Shown here: piece after piece, positions 43,568 through 51,240 of the stretch | Layout: each line of letters opens with the position of its first letter | How positions within the stretch are numbered: position 1 is the stretch's first letter | From: JACCVL01 sp963695375 | Lineage (GTDB): Bacteria; Actinomycetota; Actinomycetes; Propionibacteriales; Nocardioidaceae | Length of the DNA: 64,000 nucleotides | NCBI GenBank assembly: GCA_963695375.1 | Contig: OY968767.1 | Coordinates: 1,364,001-1,428,000, forward strand | Direction: 5' to 3' | Notes under the pieces: generated by a model | What the model was told of the DNA's origin: nothing | The model's input: the letters and a program-made list of their open reading frames with translations, nothing else | Database searches by the model: none | Position numbers and translations under genes: made by a program

Positions 43568-45267
43568 GATCCCTCCCCCCGGGTCACCATGTCGCGGTAC
43601 GCGGCAGAGTCGGCCAGCAGCGCCTGGTGCGTGCCGGTGGCGGTCACTCGCCCGCCGGACAGGAACGCCACCTCGTCGGCCCGGTCCAGCAGCAGCGGGC
43701 TGGTGGTGGCCACCACGGTGGTGCGTCCGCGGCGGTGCGCGCCCAGCCGCTCGGCCACCCGGGCCTCGGTGTGGGCGTCCACGGCCGACGTCGGCTCCAC
43801 CAGCACGAGCACCTCGGGATCGGCGATCAGCGCCCGGGCCAGCACCACGCGTTGACGCTGGCCGCCGGACAGCGACCGGCCGCGCTCTTCCACGCGTGCG
43901 TCGTAGCCGTCGACACCGGCCTCGAGCACGTCCGCAGCCGACGCGGTGTGCATCGCCTCCCGCAGTCGGTCGTCGTCCGCCTCGCGGTGGGGGGCGATGA
44001 CGTCGCGCAGCCGGCCGGAGAACACCGCGGCCGCGGAGTCGCTGACCAGGACCCGTTCGCGCACGGTGGCGATCGCCACGTCGGCCAGGTCGACCCCGCC
44101 GTAGGTGACCGCGCCGGCGCGGTACCGGCCCAGCCGGTCGGCCACCGCGGCGGCCGTCGCGGGGTCGTCCGCGGCCAGTGCGAGCAACCGGCCCGGCGGG
44201 ACGACGAGTCCCGACTCGTGGTCGACCAGCGTTCCGCGGTCCGGCAGGTCGACCGGTCGGTCCGGGTCGCTGAGCACGGGCTGGACGGCCCAGAGTCGAC
44301 AGAACCGACCGGCCGCCACGTGTCCGCGGATCAGCTTGTTCGCGAACTCGGTCGCCGTCCGCAGCGGGACCATCAGGAACGCCGCGTAGCCGTAGAAGGC
44401 GACCAGCTCACCGGGGCTGATCGTGCCCCGCACGGCGAGCCGCGCGCCGAGCCAGACCACGAGCACGACGAACAGGCCGGGGAGCAGCACCTGCAGGGCG
44501 TCCAGCACCGACTGCAGCCGGCCGACCCGGACGCCGGCGTCCCGCACCCGCTGCGACTCCGCGGCGTAGCGCATCGAGAAGGTGGCCTCACCGCCGATCC
44601 CGCGCAGCACCCGGAGGCCGCCGACGATGTCGGAGGCCAGGCTGTTCAGCGCACCGGTCATCTCTCGGTGCGCCAGGGTCCGTCGCTGCAGCGGCCGTAG
44701 CATCGGCCCGACGGCGAACAGCAGCACCGGAACGCCCACCAGCACGACCAGGCCGAGCACGGTGGAGGTCTGGAGCAAGATCACGGCGACGACCACGAAC
44801 GCGATGACCGAGCCGGTGAAGCGGCCGATGATGTCCATCGAGTTGCCGAAGTGGGACAGGTCGTTGGCGCCGATGCTGACCACCTCACCGGTGGGCATCC
44901 GCTGCGGCACCGCGGCTCCGACCGCGACGCTGCGCCGGGCGACGAGCTGCACGACGCGGTACGCCGCGCTCAGCCAGTTGCTGACGGCGAACCGGTGCCG
45001 CATCACCCCGCTGCCGGCCTGCACGACGCCCACAGCGAGCAGCGCGCCGGCCCAGAACATCAGACCGGACGCGTCCCCGGCGGCCACGCCGTCGTCGATG
45101 GCCCGGCCGATCAAAGCCGGCATCACCGCCTGGGCGAGCATCCACACGGTCGCGAAGACGACTCCGCCCAGCAACGTCCGCCACTGCATCCGGGCGAGCC
45201 ACCACAGCAGACGGCCGGACGAGCGGGTGTCGGGGACGCCGGGGTCGGCGTGTGGGAGGGCTCTCAT
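43564..45267 (-). CDS. ABC exporter half, subunit with a degenerate ATP site
   Basis: 567 residues with six transmembrane helices and an ATPase domain. The signature LSGGQRQR (466-473) is perfect, but the Walker A region reads ALAADDPATAA, with no glycine loop and Ala372 at the lysine position. Walker B is VLVLVEP (Glu491 kept, Asp lost) and the switch histidine is replaced (ATTSP, Ser523). ATG 45267 is chosen; GTG 45279 and TTG 45312 lie in frame upstream. It is the first gene of the pair and has a TACCGT box ten bases before the start. Confidence 0.9.
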   Translation of the reverse strand: MRALPHADPGVPDTRSSGRLLWWLARMQWRTLLGGVVFATVWMLAQAVMPALIGRAIDDGVAAGDASGLMFWAGALLAVGVVQAGSGVMRHRFAVSNWLSAAYRVVQLVARRSVAVGAAVPQRMPTGEVVSIGANDLSHFGNSMDIIGRFTGSVIAFVVVAVILLQTSTVLGLVVLVGVPVLLFAVGPMLRPLQRRTLAHREMTGALNSLASDIVGGLRVLRGIGGEATFSMRYAAESQRVRDAGVRVGRLQSVLDALQVLLPGLFVVLVVWLGARLAVRGTISPGELVAFYGYAAFLMVPLRTATEFANKLIRGHVAAGRFCRLWAVQPVLSDPDRPVDLPDRGTLVDHESGLVVPPGRLLALAADDPATAAAVADRLGRYRAGAVTYGGVDLADVAIATVRERVLVSDSAAAVFSGRLRDVIAPHREADDDRLREAMHTASAADVLEAGVDGYDARVEERGRSLSGGQRQRVVLARALIADPEVLVLVEPTSAVDAHTEARVAERLGAHRRGRTTVVATTSPLLLDRADEVAFLSGGRVTATGTHQALLADSAAYRDMVTRGEGS

Positions 45268-45322
45268 GGCATCCGCCACGGTAGGGAGCCGACCGGCCTC
45301 GCGGCCAGTCAATTGCGGGCCG

Positions 45323-45751
45323 CTACAGCGGCGGGGAGCCGGCGGCCCGCCGGATCTCGGTGGTCAGCGCGTCCAGGTCACCACTCTTCTCCACGTACGC
45401 CGCGGCGCCGAGGGAGAGGGCACGGTCGGCGAGGTGGCTCTCGGAGAACCCGGAGAACATCACGACGGGGAGCTCCGGGTGGCGGCGGCGCAGCTCGGTC
45501 AGCGTCTGCAGCCCGTCCATCACCGGCATCGCCACGTCCAGGACCACCACGTCCGGTCTGGTCCGCTCCACCACGTCCAGGCCCGCCGCTCCGTCCGCGG
45601 CCTCGGCCACCACCGCGAGGCCGTCGGTGCCGTCCAGCGCCAGTCGGGCGAGCAGGCGGACCTCGTCGCTGTCGTCCACGACGACCAGCCGGATCGCGGC
45701 GCTGTCACTGGGGTCGGTCGGCTGCGTGGGACGGACCGGTGCCGAGGTCAT
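45323..45751 (-). CDS. Stand-alone receiver domain protein
   Basis: 142 residues: a CheY-like receiver with acidic pair DDS at 26-28, phospho-acceptor Asp72 in VVVLDVAMPVMDG and Lys122 in VEKSG. The ORF ends after the receiver, so there is no DNA-binding or output domain. An N-terminal arm of 20 residues is Pro/Thr/Asp-rich. The ATG overlaps the upstream sensor-like gene stop by four bases (ATGA), so both are made together. It probably acts by protein contact, possibly with a kinase elsewhere. Confidence 0.9.
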   Translation of the reverse strand: MTSAPVRPTQPTDPSDSAAIRLVVVDDSDEVRLLARLALDGTDGLAVVAEAADGAAGLDVVERTRPDVVVLDVAMPVMDGLQTLTELRRRHPELPVVMFSGFSESHLADRALSLGAAAYVEKSGDLDALTTEIRRAAGSPPL

Positions 45752-46335
45752 GGCTGCCGGAGCCGACTTGCTTCGCTGCGCACGAACTCGCCCTGGCCGG
45801 ACGTCTTGGTCTCGACCTCGGTGAGCAGCCGGTCGACCATGCTGCGGGCGGAGTGCAGCGTGGCGTCGAGCACGTGGTCGAGCTCCTCGTCGCGTCCCAG
45901 CCGCCGAGCCAGCTGGGCGGCGACCAGCCCCTGGACGACGGTGTCGTTGATCTCCAGCGCCTCGCGGTGCCGGCGCACGGTTCCGGTGTACAGCTCACCG
46001 CTCTCCAGCAGCCGGCCGTAGCTGCGCCGCAGGCTGAGGTAGAAGCCTCCGACGACGGCGGCGAACACGTCGGAGATCGCCAACGGCCAGCCGAAGGCGT
46101 CGCGGGCGACCCGGCCGCTGTCCGCGTCCAGGCCGAAGGACGGCAGCAGCAGGTCCAGGGGGTGCAGGCCGTGGTGCACCGCGCCGCTCAGGAACAGCAG
46201 CGCGGTCGCGGTCGCCAGCGGGTTGGAGCGCAGCTGCCCGAGCCGGAACAACGGACGTGCGACCAGGACGGCGATGCCGAGGTAGACGACGGCCACGATG
46301 ACGTTCGCGGCAGCTGCCACCGCCCACCACTCCAC
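45748..46335 (-). CDS. Membrane sensor-like protein without kinase domain
   Basis: 195 residues. Three hydrophobic segments (about 5-26, 40-58 and 84-101) with a histidine cluster AVHHGLHPLD (52-61), then a helical stretch like the dimerisation domain of NarL-type kinases: REALEINDTVVQGLVAAQL. Where kinases have His in ELHD, this protein has Asn130 in EIND. No ATPase domain follows; the ORF ends 65 residues later. GTG 46335 is favoured by a TACGGT box (46343-46348) seven bases upstream. It is coupled to a receiver-only protein. A heme- or metal-sensing role of the histidines is speculation. Confidence 0.75.
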   Translation of the reverse strand: MEWWAVAAAANVIVAVVYLGIAVLVARPLFRLGQLRSNPLATATALLFLSGAVHHGLHPLDLLLPSFGLDADSGRVARDAFGWPLAISDVFAAVVGGFYLSLRRSYGRLLESGELYTGTVRRHREALEINDTVVQGLVAAQLARRLGRDEELDHVLDATLHSARSMVDRLLTEVETKTSGQGEFVRSEASRLRQP

Positions 46336-46570
46336 GTCAACAACCGTAGGTCGCGGATGTGCGGGTCGGTACGGGATTGCGACAGGTGCCGCAGAGGTGA
46401 CCATCTCGGCTGGTCCGAACGGGTGGTGCCAGTGTGGTTCGACGCATCGAGCCCTCCCAGGTCAGAGCCTGTGGACCGGCGCCTCGCGGCGGGGGTCTGA
46501 CTCGCCCAACGACCCCGTTCCCGTCAGGTCACGCATTCTTCCCCGCGGTGGCGGATCCGAAACCTGGTCG

Positions 46571-46621
46571 CTGCAGAAGTCGCGGATCGCGACCGGGGGG
46601 CGGCAGAAGTCGCGGATCGTG
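46571..46621 (+). repeat. Two direct copies of the 21-bp intergenic repeat
   Basis: Copies at 46571-46591 and 46601-46621, the same way round, nine bases apart. The second is identical over all 21 bases to the reverse complement of the left arm at 1417-1437. Confidence 0.85.
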
Positions 46622-46624
46622 CGC

Positions 46625-46643
46625 GGGGGGGGGGGGGGGGGGG
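46625..46643 (+). repeat. Run of 19 G
   Basis: Homopolymer between the repeat and pcrA, 51 bases before the start codon. Length may be unstable in the cell or miscounted in sequencing. Confidence 0.8.
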
Positions 46644-46694
46644 AGTGGTGGGGGCGGGGTGGTGTCGGGTGCCTCTCGTAGGCTGACGGTTGAG

Positions 46695-49079
46695 ATGAGC
46701 GCGTCCTTCCCGGTCCCGACCGTGCCCGCCCCCGACCCGACCGAGCCCGGCGCCGGTCGGCCCGCGGCGACCGGCCGGCCGTCCCGGGCGGAGCGGGCCG
46801 AGCAGCTCCTGGACGGGCTGAACGACTCCCAGCGCGCGGCGGTGACGCACGCCGGCAGCCCGCTGCTGGTGGTGGCCGGGGCCGGGTCGGGCAAGACCCG
46901 GGTGCTGACCCGCCGGATCGCGTGGACGATCTCGCAGCGGGACGCCCACCCGGGGTCGATCCTGGCGATCACGTTCACCAACAAGGCCGCCGCCGAGATG
47001 CGCGAGCGGGTGGCCGCCCTGGTCGGCGGCCGGGCCCGGGTGATGACGGTCTCCACCTTCCACTCCGCCTGCGTGCGGATCCTGCGTCGCGAGGCCGGTC
47101 GGCTCGGCTTCTCCTCGTCGTTCTCGATCTACGACGCCGCCGACTCGCGCCGGCTGATGACGCTGGTCTGCCGCGACCTCGAGCTCGACCCCAAGCGGGT
47201 CCCGCCGCGGGCGGTGCTCGGCTGGGTGTCCAACCACAAGAACGAGCTGCGTGACCACGAGCAGGCCGCCCGGCAGGTGGACAACGACCTCGAGCGCTCC
47301 TACGCAGCGGCGTACGCCGGCTACCAGTCCCGACTGGTGGCGGCCAACGCCCTCGACTTCGACGACCTGATCATGACCACCGTGCACCTGCTGCAGGCGT
47401 TCCCCGACGTCCGGGAGGCCTACCGCCGGCGGTTCCGGCACGTCCTGGTCGACGAGTACCAGGACACCAACCATGCCCAGTACGCCCTGGTGCGGGAGCT
47501 GTGCGCCCCCGACCCCGACCAGGGCCCGGCCGGCGGGTCGAGCGGTGTGGGACCGGCCGAGCTGATGGTGGTGGGGGACTCCGACCAGTCCATCTACGCC
47601 TTCCGCGGTGCCAACATCCGCAACATCCTCGAGTTCGAGCGGGACTTCCCCGACGCCTCCACGGTCGTGCTGGAGCAGAACTACCGGTCCACCCAGTCGA
47701 TCCTGTCCGCCGCCAACGCGGTGATCTCGCGCAACGCCGGCCGGAACGCCAAGCAGCTGTGGACCGACGCCGGGGCCGGTGAGCTGCTGGTCGGCTACGT
47801 CGCCGACGACGAGCACGCCGAGGCCCAGTTCGTCGCCGACGAGATCGACCGGCTCACCGACGACGGGGCGGCTCGGCCGGGTGAGGTCGCGGTGTTCTAC
47901 CGCACCAACGCGCAGAGCCGGGTGTTCGAGGAGGTGTTCATCCGGGTCGGCCTGCCGTACAAGGTGGTCGGCGGGGTCCGCTTCTACGAGCGGCGCGAGG
48001 TCAAGGACGCGCTCGCGTACCTCCGGCTGCTGGTGAACCCGCGCGACACGGTGTCGCTCCGGCGGATCCTGAACGTCCCCAAGCGCGGCATCGGGGAGCG
48101 GGCGGAGGCGTGCGTGGCCGCTCTCGCCGACCGGGAGCGCATCGACTTCATGGAGGCGCTGCGTCGGTGCGATCAGGCTGCCGGCATCGCGACCCGCTCG
48201 GTCACGGCCGTGCGGGCCTTCGTCTCGATGGTCGACGACCTGCGCGCGCTGGTGGACGTGGGCGAGCCCGCCGACGTCGTGCTCGAGGCCTGCCTGACCC
48301 GCAGCGGCTACCTCGCCGAGCTGGAGGGCTCGCCGGACCCGCAGGACGAGACCCGGGTGGAGAACCTCGCCGAGCTGGTCGCGGTGGCCCGGGAGTTCGT
48401 CAACGACGCCGGAGACGAGGCACCCGACCCGGACGCGCCGGACCCGCGCTCGCTGGACGCCTTCCTGGAGCGGGTGGCGCTGGTGTCCGACGCGGACCAG
48501 ATCCCCGACGCCGGCGACGGCGACGACGGGCAGGGCGTGGTGACGCTGATGACCCTGCACACGGCCAAGGGGCTGGAGTTCCCGGTCGTGTTCCTCACCG
48601 GGCTGGAGGACGGCGTCTTCCCGCACCTGCGGTCGCTCGGCGACCCGCGCGAGCTGGAAGAGGAGCGCCGGCTCGCGTACGTCGGAATCACCCGGGCGCA
48701 GCGTCGGCTGTACCTCTCCCGGGCCACGATGCGCTCGGCCTGGGGGGCGCCGAGCCACAACCCGGCCTCGCGCTTCCTGGACGAGCTGCCGGACCCGCTG
48801 GTCGACTGGCGGCGCACCGAGGCCGACCAGACCCGGTGGACCCCGCGGCGGCCGACGCAGGCCGCCCCGAACGGCCGCGCCGGCCTCCAGCCGCGTCCGA
48901 CCGGTGGCCGGACGGTGCCCGCTCTGGACCCCGGGGACCGCGTCGTCCACGACACGTTCGGCATGGGCACGGTGGTCGCGCTCGAGGGCGCCGGAGACCG
49001 CAGCGTCGCCAGCGTCGACTTCGGGTCCCAGGGGGTCAAGCGGCTGCTGCTGCGGTATGCGCCGCTGGAGAAGCTCTAG
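46695..49079 (+). CDS. pcrA: ATP-dependent DNA helicase PcrA/UvrD1
   Basis: SF1A 3'-5' helicase for repair and replication restart. The 794-residue product has the Walker A GAGSGKTRVLTRRIAW, motif Ia ITFTNKAAAEMRERV, motif II VDEYQDTN, motif III GDSDQSIYAFRGA, motif IV EQNYRSTQ, motif V LMTLHTAKGLEFPVVFLTG and motif VI YVGITRAQRRLYLS. The C-terminus has the Tudor-like RNA polymerase-binding fold (DRVVHDTFGMGTVVALEG). ATG 46695 is chosen; the upstream open frame crosses the repeats and is not conserved-looking. In M. tuberculosis uvrD1 also sits beside an M23 peptidase and sucCD. Confidence 0.97.
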   Translation: MSASFPVPTVPAPDPTEPGAGRPAATGRPSRAERAEQLLDGLNDSQRAAVTHAGSPLLVVAGAGSGKTRVLTRRIAWTISQRDAHPGSILAITFTNKAAAEMRERVAALVGGRARVMTVSTFHSACVRILRREAGRLGFSSSFSIYDAADSRRLMTLVCRDLELDPKRVPPRAVLGWVSNHKNELRDHEQAARQVDNDLERSYAAAYAGYQSRLVAANALDFDDLIMTTVHLLQAFPDVREAYRRRFRHVLVDEYQDTNHAQYALVRELCAPDPDQGPAGGSSGVGPAELMVVGDSDQSIYAFRGANIRNILEFERDFPDASTVVLEQNYRSTQSILSAANAVISRNAGRNAKQLWTDAGAGELLVGYVADDEHAEAQFVADEIDRLTDDGAARPGEVAVFYRTNAQSRVFEEVFIRVGLPYKVVGGVRFYERREVKDALAYLRLLVNPRDTVSLRRILNVPKRGIGERAEACVAALADRERIDFMEALRRCDQAAGIATRSVTAVRAFVSMVDDLRALVDVGEPADVVLEACLTRSGYLAELEGSPDPQDETRVENLAELVAVAREFVNDAGDEAPDPDAPDPRSLDAFLERVALVSDADQIPDAGDGDDGQGVVTLMTLHTAKGLEFPVVFLTGLEDGVFPHLRSLGDPRELEEERRLAYVGITRAQRRLYLSRATMRSAWGAPSHNPASRFLDELPDPLVDWRRTEADQTRWTPRRPTQAAPNGRAGLQPRPTGGRTVPALDPGDRVVHDTFGMGTVVALEGAGDRSVASVDFGSQGVKRLLLRYAPLEKL

Positions 49080-49158
49080 CCGGTCGGCGAGTGTCGCGCG
49101 GCGTGTCGCGCGGCGCGTCGCCGGCGGGGGTGAGCCCGACCGGCGGGACCATCGCGGC

Positions 49159-49575
49159 ATGGCACCCGACATCAACATCCTGGCCGTCCTGCTCGCCACC
49201 GCGTCGACGCTGGTCGTCGGGTCGGTCTGGTACACCCCCAAGGTCTTCGGCAACACCTGGATGCGGCTCGCGGGGGTGGACCCCGCCGCCGAGCGCAGCG
49301 CGGTTGGCCCGATCGTGCTGACCGTCGCGGTCAGCTTCGTCACCGCGCTGGTCCTGGCCGGGTCGGTCACGCTGGCGCAGGAGTTCTACGGCGGCGGCTA
49401 CCTGGGCAACGCGTTGGTCACCGCCGTGATCCTCTGGGCCGGCTTCACCGCCGCCCGGCTGGCGACGCACGACGCCTTCGAGGGCCGCCCACCGGCGCTG
49501 ACGCTGCTCAACGCCGCGCACGAGCTGGTCACCGTGCTGGTCATGGCCCTCGTGATCGGGCTGTTCGGGATCTGA
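49159..49575 (+). CDS. DUF1761-type small membrane protein
   Basis: 138 residues with four hydrophobic segments (about 5-22, 50-72, 80-100 and 116-137). The N-terminal MAPDINILAVLLATASTLVVGSVWYTPKVFGNTWM, read in parts, matches the DUF1761 pattern with the WYTP.FG phrase. Function unknown. ATG 49159 has GGGACC in front, a weak ribosome site. It converges with the M23 gene 10 bases away. Confidence 0.78.
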   Translation: MAPDINILAVLLATASTLVVGSVWYTPKVFGNTWMRLAGVDPAAERSAVGPIVLTVAVSFVTALVLAGSVTLAQEFYGGGYLGNALVTAVILWAGFTAARLATHDAFEGRPPALTLLNAAHELVTVLVMALVIGLFGI

Positions 49576-49585
49576 CCTGGCCGGG

Positions 49586-50521
49586 TCAGGGGGAGACGCC
49601 GTGCTCCTCCAGGACCGAGACCGGGTCGATCGGGTCGCCCCCGTCCGGGTGCACCTCGAGGTGCAGGTGCGGGCCGGTGGAGTTCCCGGTGCTGCCGACG
49701 TACCCGATCACCTCACCGGGGGTCACGGTGTCACCGCTGCTGACCGTCACGCTGCTCTGGTGGGCGTACCAGATCTCGTCGCCGTTCTCGAGCTCGAGCA
49801 CCGTGAGGTTGCCGGCCCAGCTGGCGGCCGCGTCGTAGCCGGCCTGGGTGATGACACCCGGGGCGACCGCGACGATCGGCGTGCCCTCGGCGGCGGAGAA
49901 GTCCTGGCCGGTGTGGTAGCCGCTGGACCACAGGTAGCCCGAGGCGCCGTAGCTGGCGCTCATCGAGTAGCCCGCGAGCGGGAGCACCCACTGGTCGGAG
50001 CGCATCTCGTCGGCCTGGTCCTGGGCCGCCTCGGCGAGCTCCTGCAGCGCTGACATCCGCTGCCGGGCCTGCAGCTCGGCCTGCTGCTGCAGCTCGTCCC
50101 GGCCGACGTCACGGCTGACCCGGACGAGCGCGCCGCTGCGGTCGCGAACCAGGTGCGTGCGCGCCACCTGCTGCTGCCGGTCCTCCTCACCGCGGTCGGC
50201 GGACAGGTCGACCGACAGCGCCTGTAGCGAGCCGCCCGCAGCCTGTGCGGCGGCCGGCGGAGTCGTACCGCCGGTGGAGCTGACGACGACCGCACCGGCA
50301 CCGGCGAGCACCAGCGCCGCAGCGCCGACGATCGCGGGTGCGGGCAGCAGCCGGGCGAGCCGGGACGAGCCGGCGCGTCGAGTGATGCGGGCCGCTGCCG
50401 AGGAGCGCTCGGCGCGGCGACGTCCGGGAACGGCCCCCGTGGCCGGGTCGGTACGACCCGGCGTCGGCGCGCTCGCGCGCCGTCGTCCCGACCGATGGTC
50501 GGAGCCTGAACCTGGTGCCAC
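49586..50521 (-). CDS. Membrane-anchored M23 family metallopeptidase
   Basis: 311 residues. An arginine-rich cytoplasmic tail (1-58), one transmembrane helix (about 60-82), a helical stretch with REDRQQQ- and AELQARQR-type coiled-coil residues, and the LytM/M23 domain with zinc ligands in YHTGQDF and GPHLHLEVH. Related enzymes cut or regulate peptidoglycan hydrolysis in the envelope. GTG 50521 is preceded by AGAGGA at nine bases. A TAGTCT box lies at 50567-50572. It corresponds in position to Rv0950c of M. tuberculosis. Confidence 0.9.
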   Translation of the reverse strand: MAPGSGSDHRSGRRRASAPTPGRTDPATGAVPGRRRAERSSAAARITRRAGSSRLARLLPAPAIVGAAALVLAGAGAVVVSSTGGTTPPAAAQAAGGSLQALSVDLSADRGEEDRQQQVARTHLVRDRSGALVRVSRDVGRDELQQQAELQARQRMSALQELAEAAQDQADEMRSDQWVLPLAGYSMSASYGASGYLWSSGYHTGQDFSAAEGTPIVAVAPGVITQAGYDAAASWAGNLTVLELENGDEIWYAHQSSVTVSSGDTVTPGEVIGYVGSTGNSTGPHLHLEVHPDGGDPIDPVSVLEEHGVSP

Positions 50522-50722
50522 AGCGGGGGAATCCTCTCGGTTCTACCGGGGACGGACAACTTCAGCAGACTAACGGAGCCGGTGTCGGGAGGGAAAACGA
50601 ACGGGGAAGCCCGAGGGCACGGGGGTGTCCGAGACGTACAAAAAGTCGCTTTTGTGGAGGGGTGGGGTCGCCGTGCGGCCGCCGCGGACGTGACCTTCAC
50701 CTCGCCTGCGCGCCGCGCCCGT

Positions 50723-50750
50723 CGCTTTCACGGGGTACCCCGTGAAAGCG
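50723..50750. promoter_or_regulatory. Perfect 28-bp palindrome
   Basis: Each half reads CGCTTTCACGGGGT. It is self-complementary at every position. It may be an operator for a dimeric regulator or a terminator. The TTTCAC...GTGAAA arms are unlike a known site I can name. Confidence 0.7.
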
Positions 50751-50751
50751 T

Positions 50752-50783
50752 CACTGCCCGAGACTCACGACCCTCGGGCAGTG
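50752..50783 (+). terminator. 11-bp hairpin beside the palindrome
   Basis: Arms CACTGCCCGAG (50752-50762) and its exact complement (50773-50783) with a ten-base loop. It starts two bases after the 28-bp palindrome. No T-run; role unclear. Confidence 0.55.
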
Positions 50784-50825
50784 CGAGTTCCGCGCGGTCA
50801 GCGGTGGGCTACCCTGCGCGGCATC

Positions 50826-51224
50826 ATGCCGAGACGGATCGTGGTGGCCAAGCCTGGGCTCGACGGGCACGATCGCGGTGCCAAGGTGGTGGCCCGGGCC
50901 CTGCGCGACGCCGGGAACGAGGTGATCTACACCGGCCTGCACCAGACGCCGGAGCAGATCGTGGAGACCGCCATCGCCGAGGACGCCGACGCGATCGGCG
51001 TCTCGGTGCTGTCCGGCGCCCACATGACGCTGTTCCGCAAGATCGTCGACCTGCTCGCCGAGCGGGACGCCTCGGACATCGTGGTGTTCGGCGGCGGCAT
51101 CATCCCCGAGGACGACCGCGCCCCGCTGCGCGAGGCGGGCGTCGCGACCGTGTTCACGCCGGGGGCGACCACGTCGGAGATCGCCTCCTGGGTGGCGGAG
51201 AACGTCCCCGACACCAGCGCCTGA
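50826..51224 (+). CDS. Stand-alone cobalamin (B12)-binding domain protein
   Basis: 132 residues, the whole length a B12-binding fold like the C-terminal domain of methylmalonyl-CoA mutase (RRIVVAKPGLDGHDRGAKVVARALRDAGNEVIYTG). The cobalt-ligand motif DGHDRG (D-x-H-x-x-G) is intact, as are SVLSGAHM and the GGG turn at VFGGGIIPEDD. No mutase barrel partner is in the window. Related small proteins pair with a separate large subunit. ATG 50826 is the first start giving the family N-terminus. Confidence 0.9.
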   Translation: MPRRIVVAKPGLDGHDRGAKVVARALRDAGNEVIYTGLHQTPEQIVETAIAEDADAIGVSVLSGAHMTLFRKIVDLLAERDASDIVVFGGGIIPEDDRAPLREAGVATVFTPGATTSEIASWVAENVPDTSA

Positions 51225-51240
51225 CCGGCGGGCTGCGGGC

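Larger units (their letters stand above)
46336..46694. other. Intergenic region before pcrA with repeats and a G tract
   Basis: 359 bases without a supported gene. From the left: the minus-strand promoter of the sensor-like gene, an unremarkable 220-bp stretch, two direct 21-bp repeat copies, a run of 19 G, more G-rich sequence, and a TAGGCT box (46679-46684) ten bases before pcrA. Confidence 0.7.
50522..50825. other. Divergent region between the M23 and B12-binding genes
   Basis: 304 bases without a gene. It contains the minus-strand leader of the peptidase, a 6-bp hairpin ACAAAA/TTTTGT (50638-50655), a perfect 28-bp palindrome, an 11-bp hairpin and a TACCCT box (50810-50815) ten bases before the B12-binding gene. 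Confidence 0.7.

Noticed and set aside
46298..46681. Small plus-strand ORF of 127 codons before pcrA
   Set aside because: It runs through the 21-bp repeats and the 19-G run, and has no ribosome site or domain; taken as non-coding.
50522..50720. c-di-AMP riboswitch in the leader of the M23 peptidase gene
   Set aside because: Such riboswitches often precede cell-wall hydrolase genes in actinobacteria, but the conserved core sequence was not seen on the minus strand here and the predicted leader is only about 40 bases.
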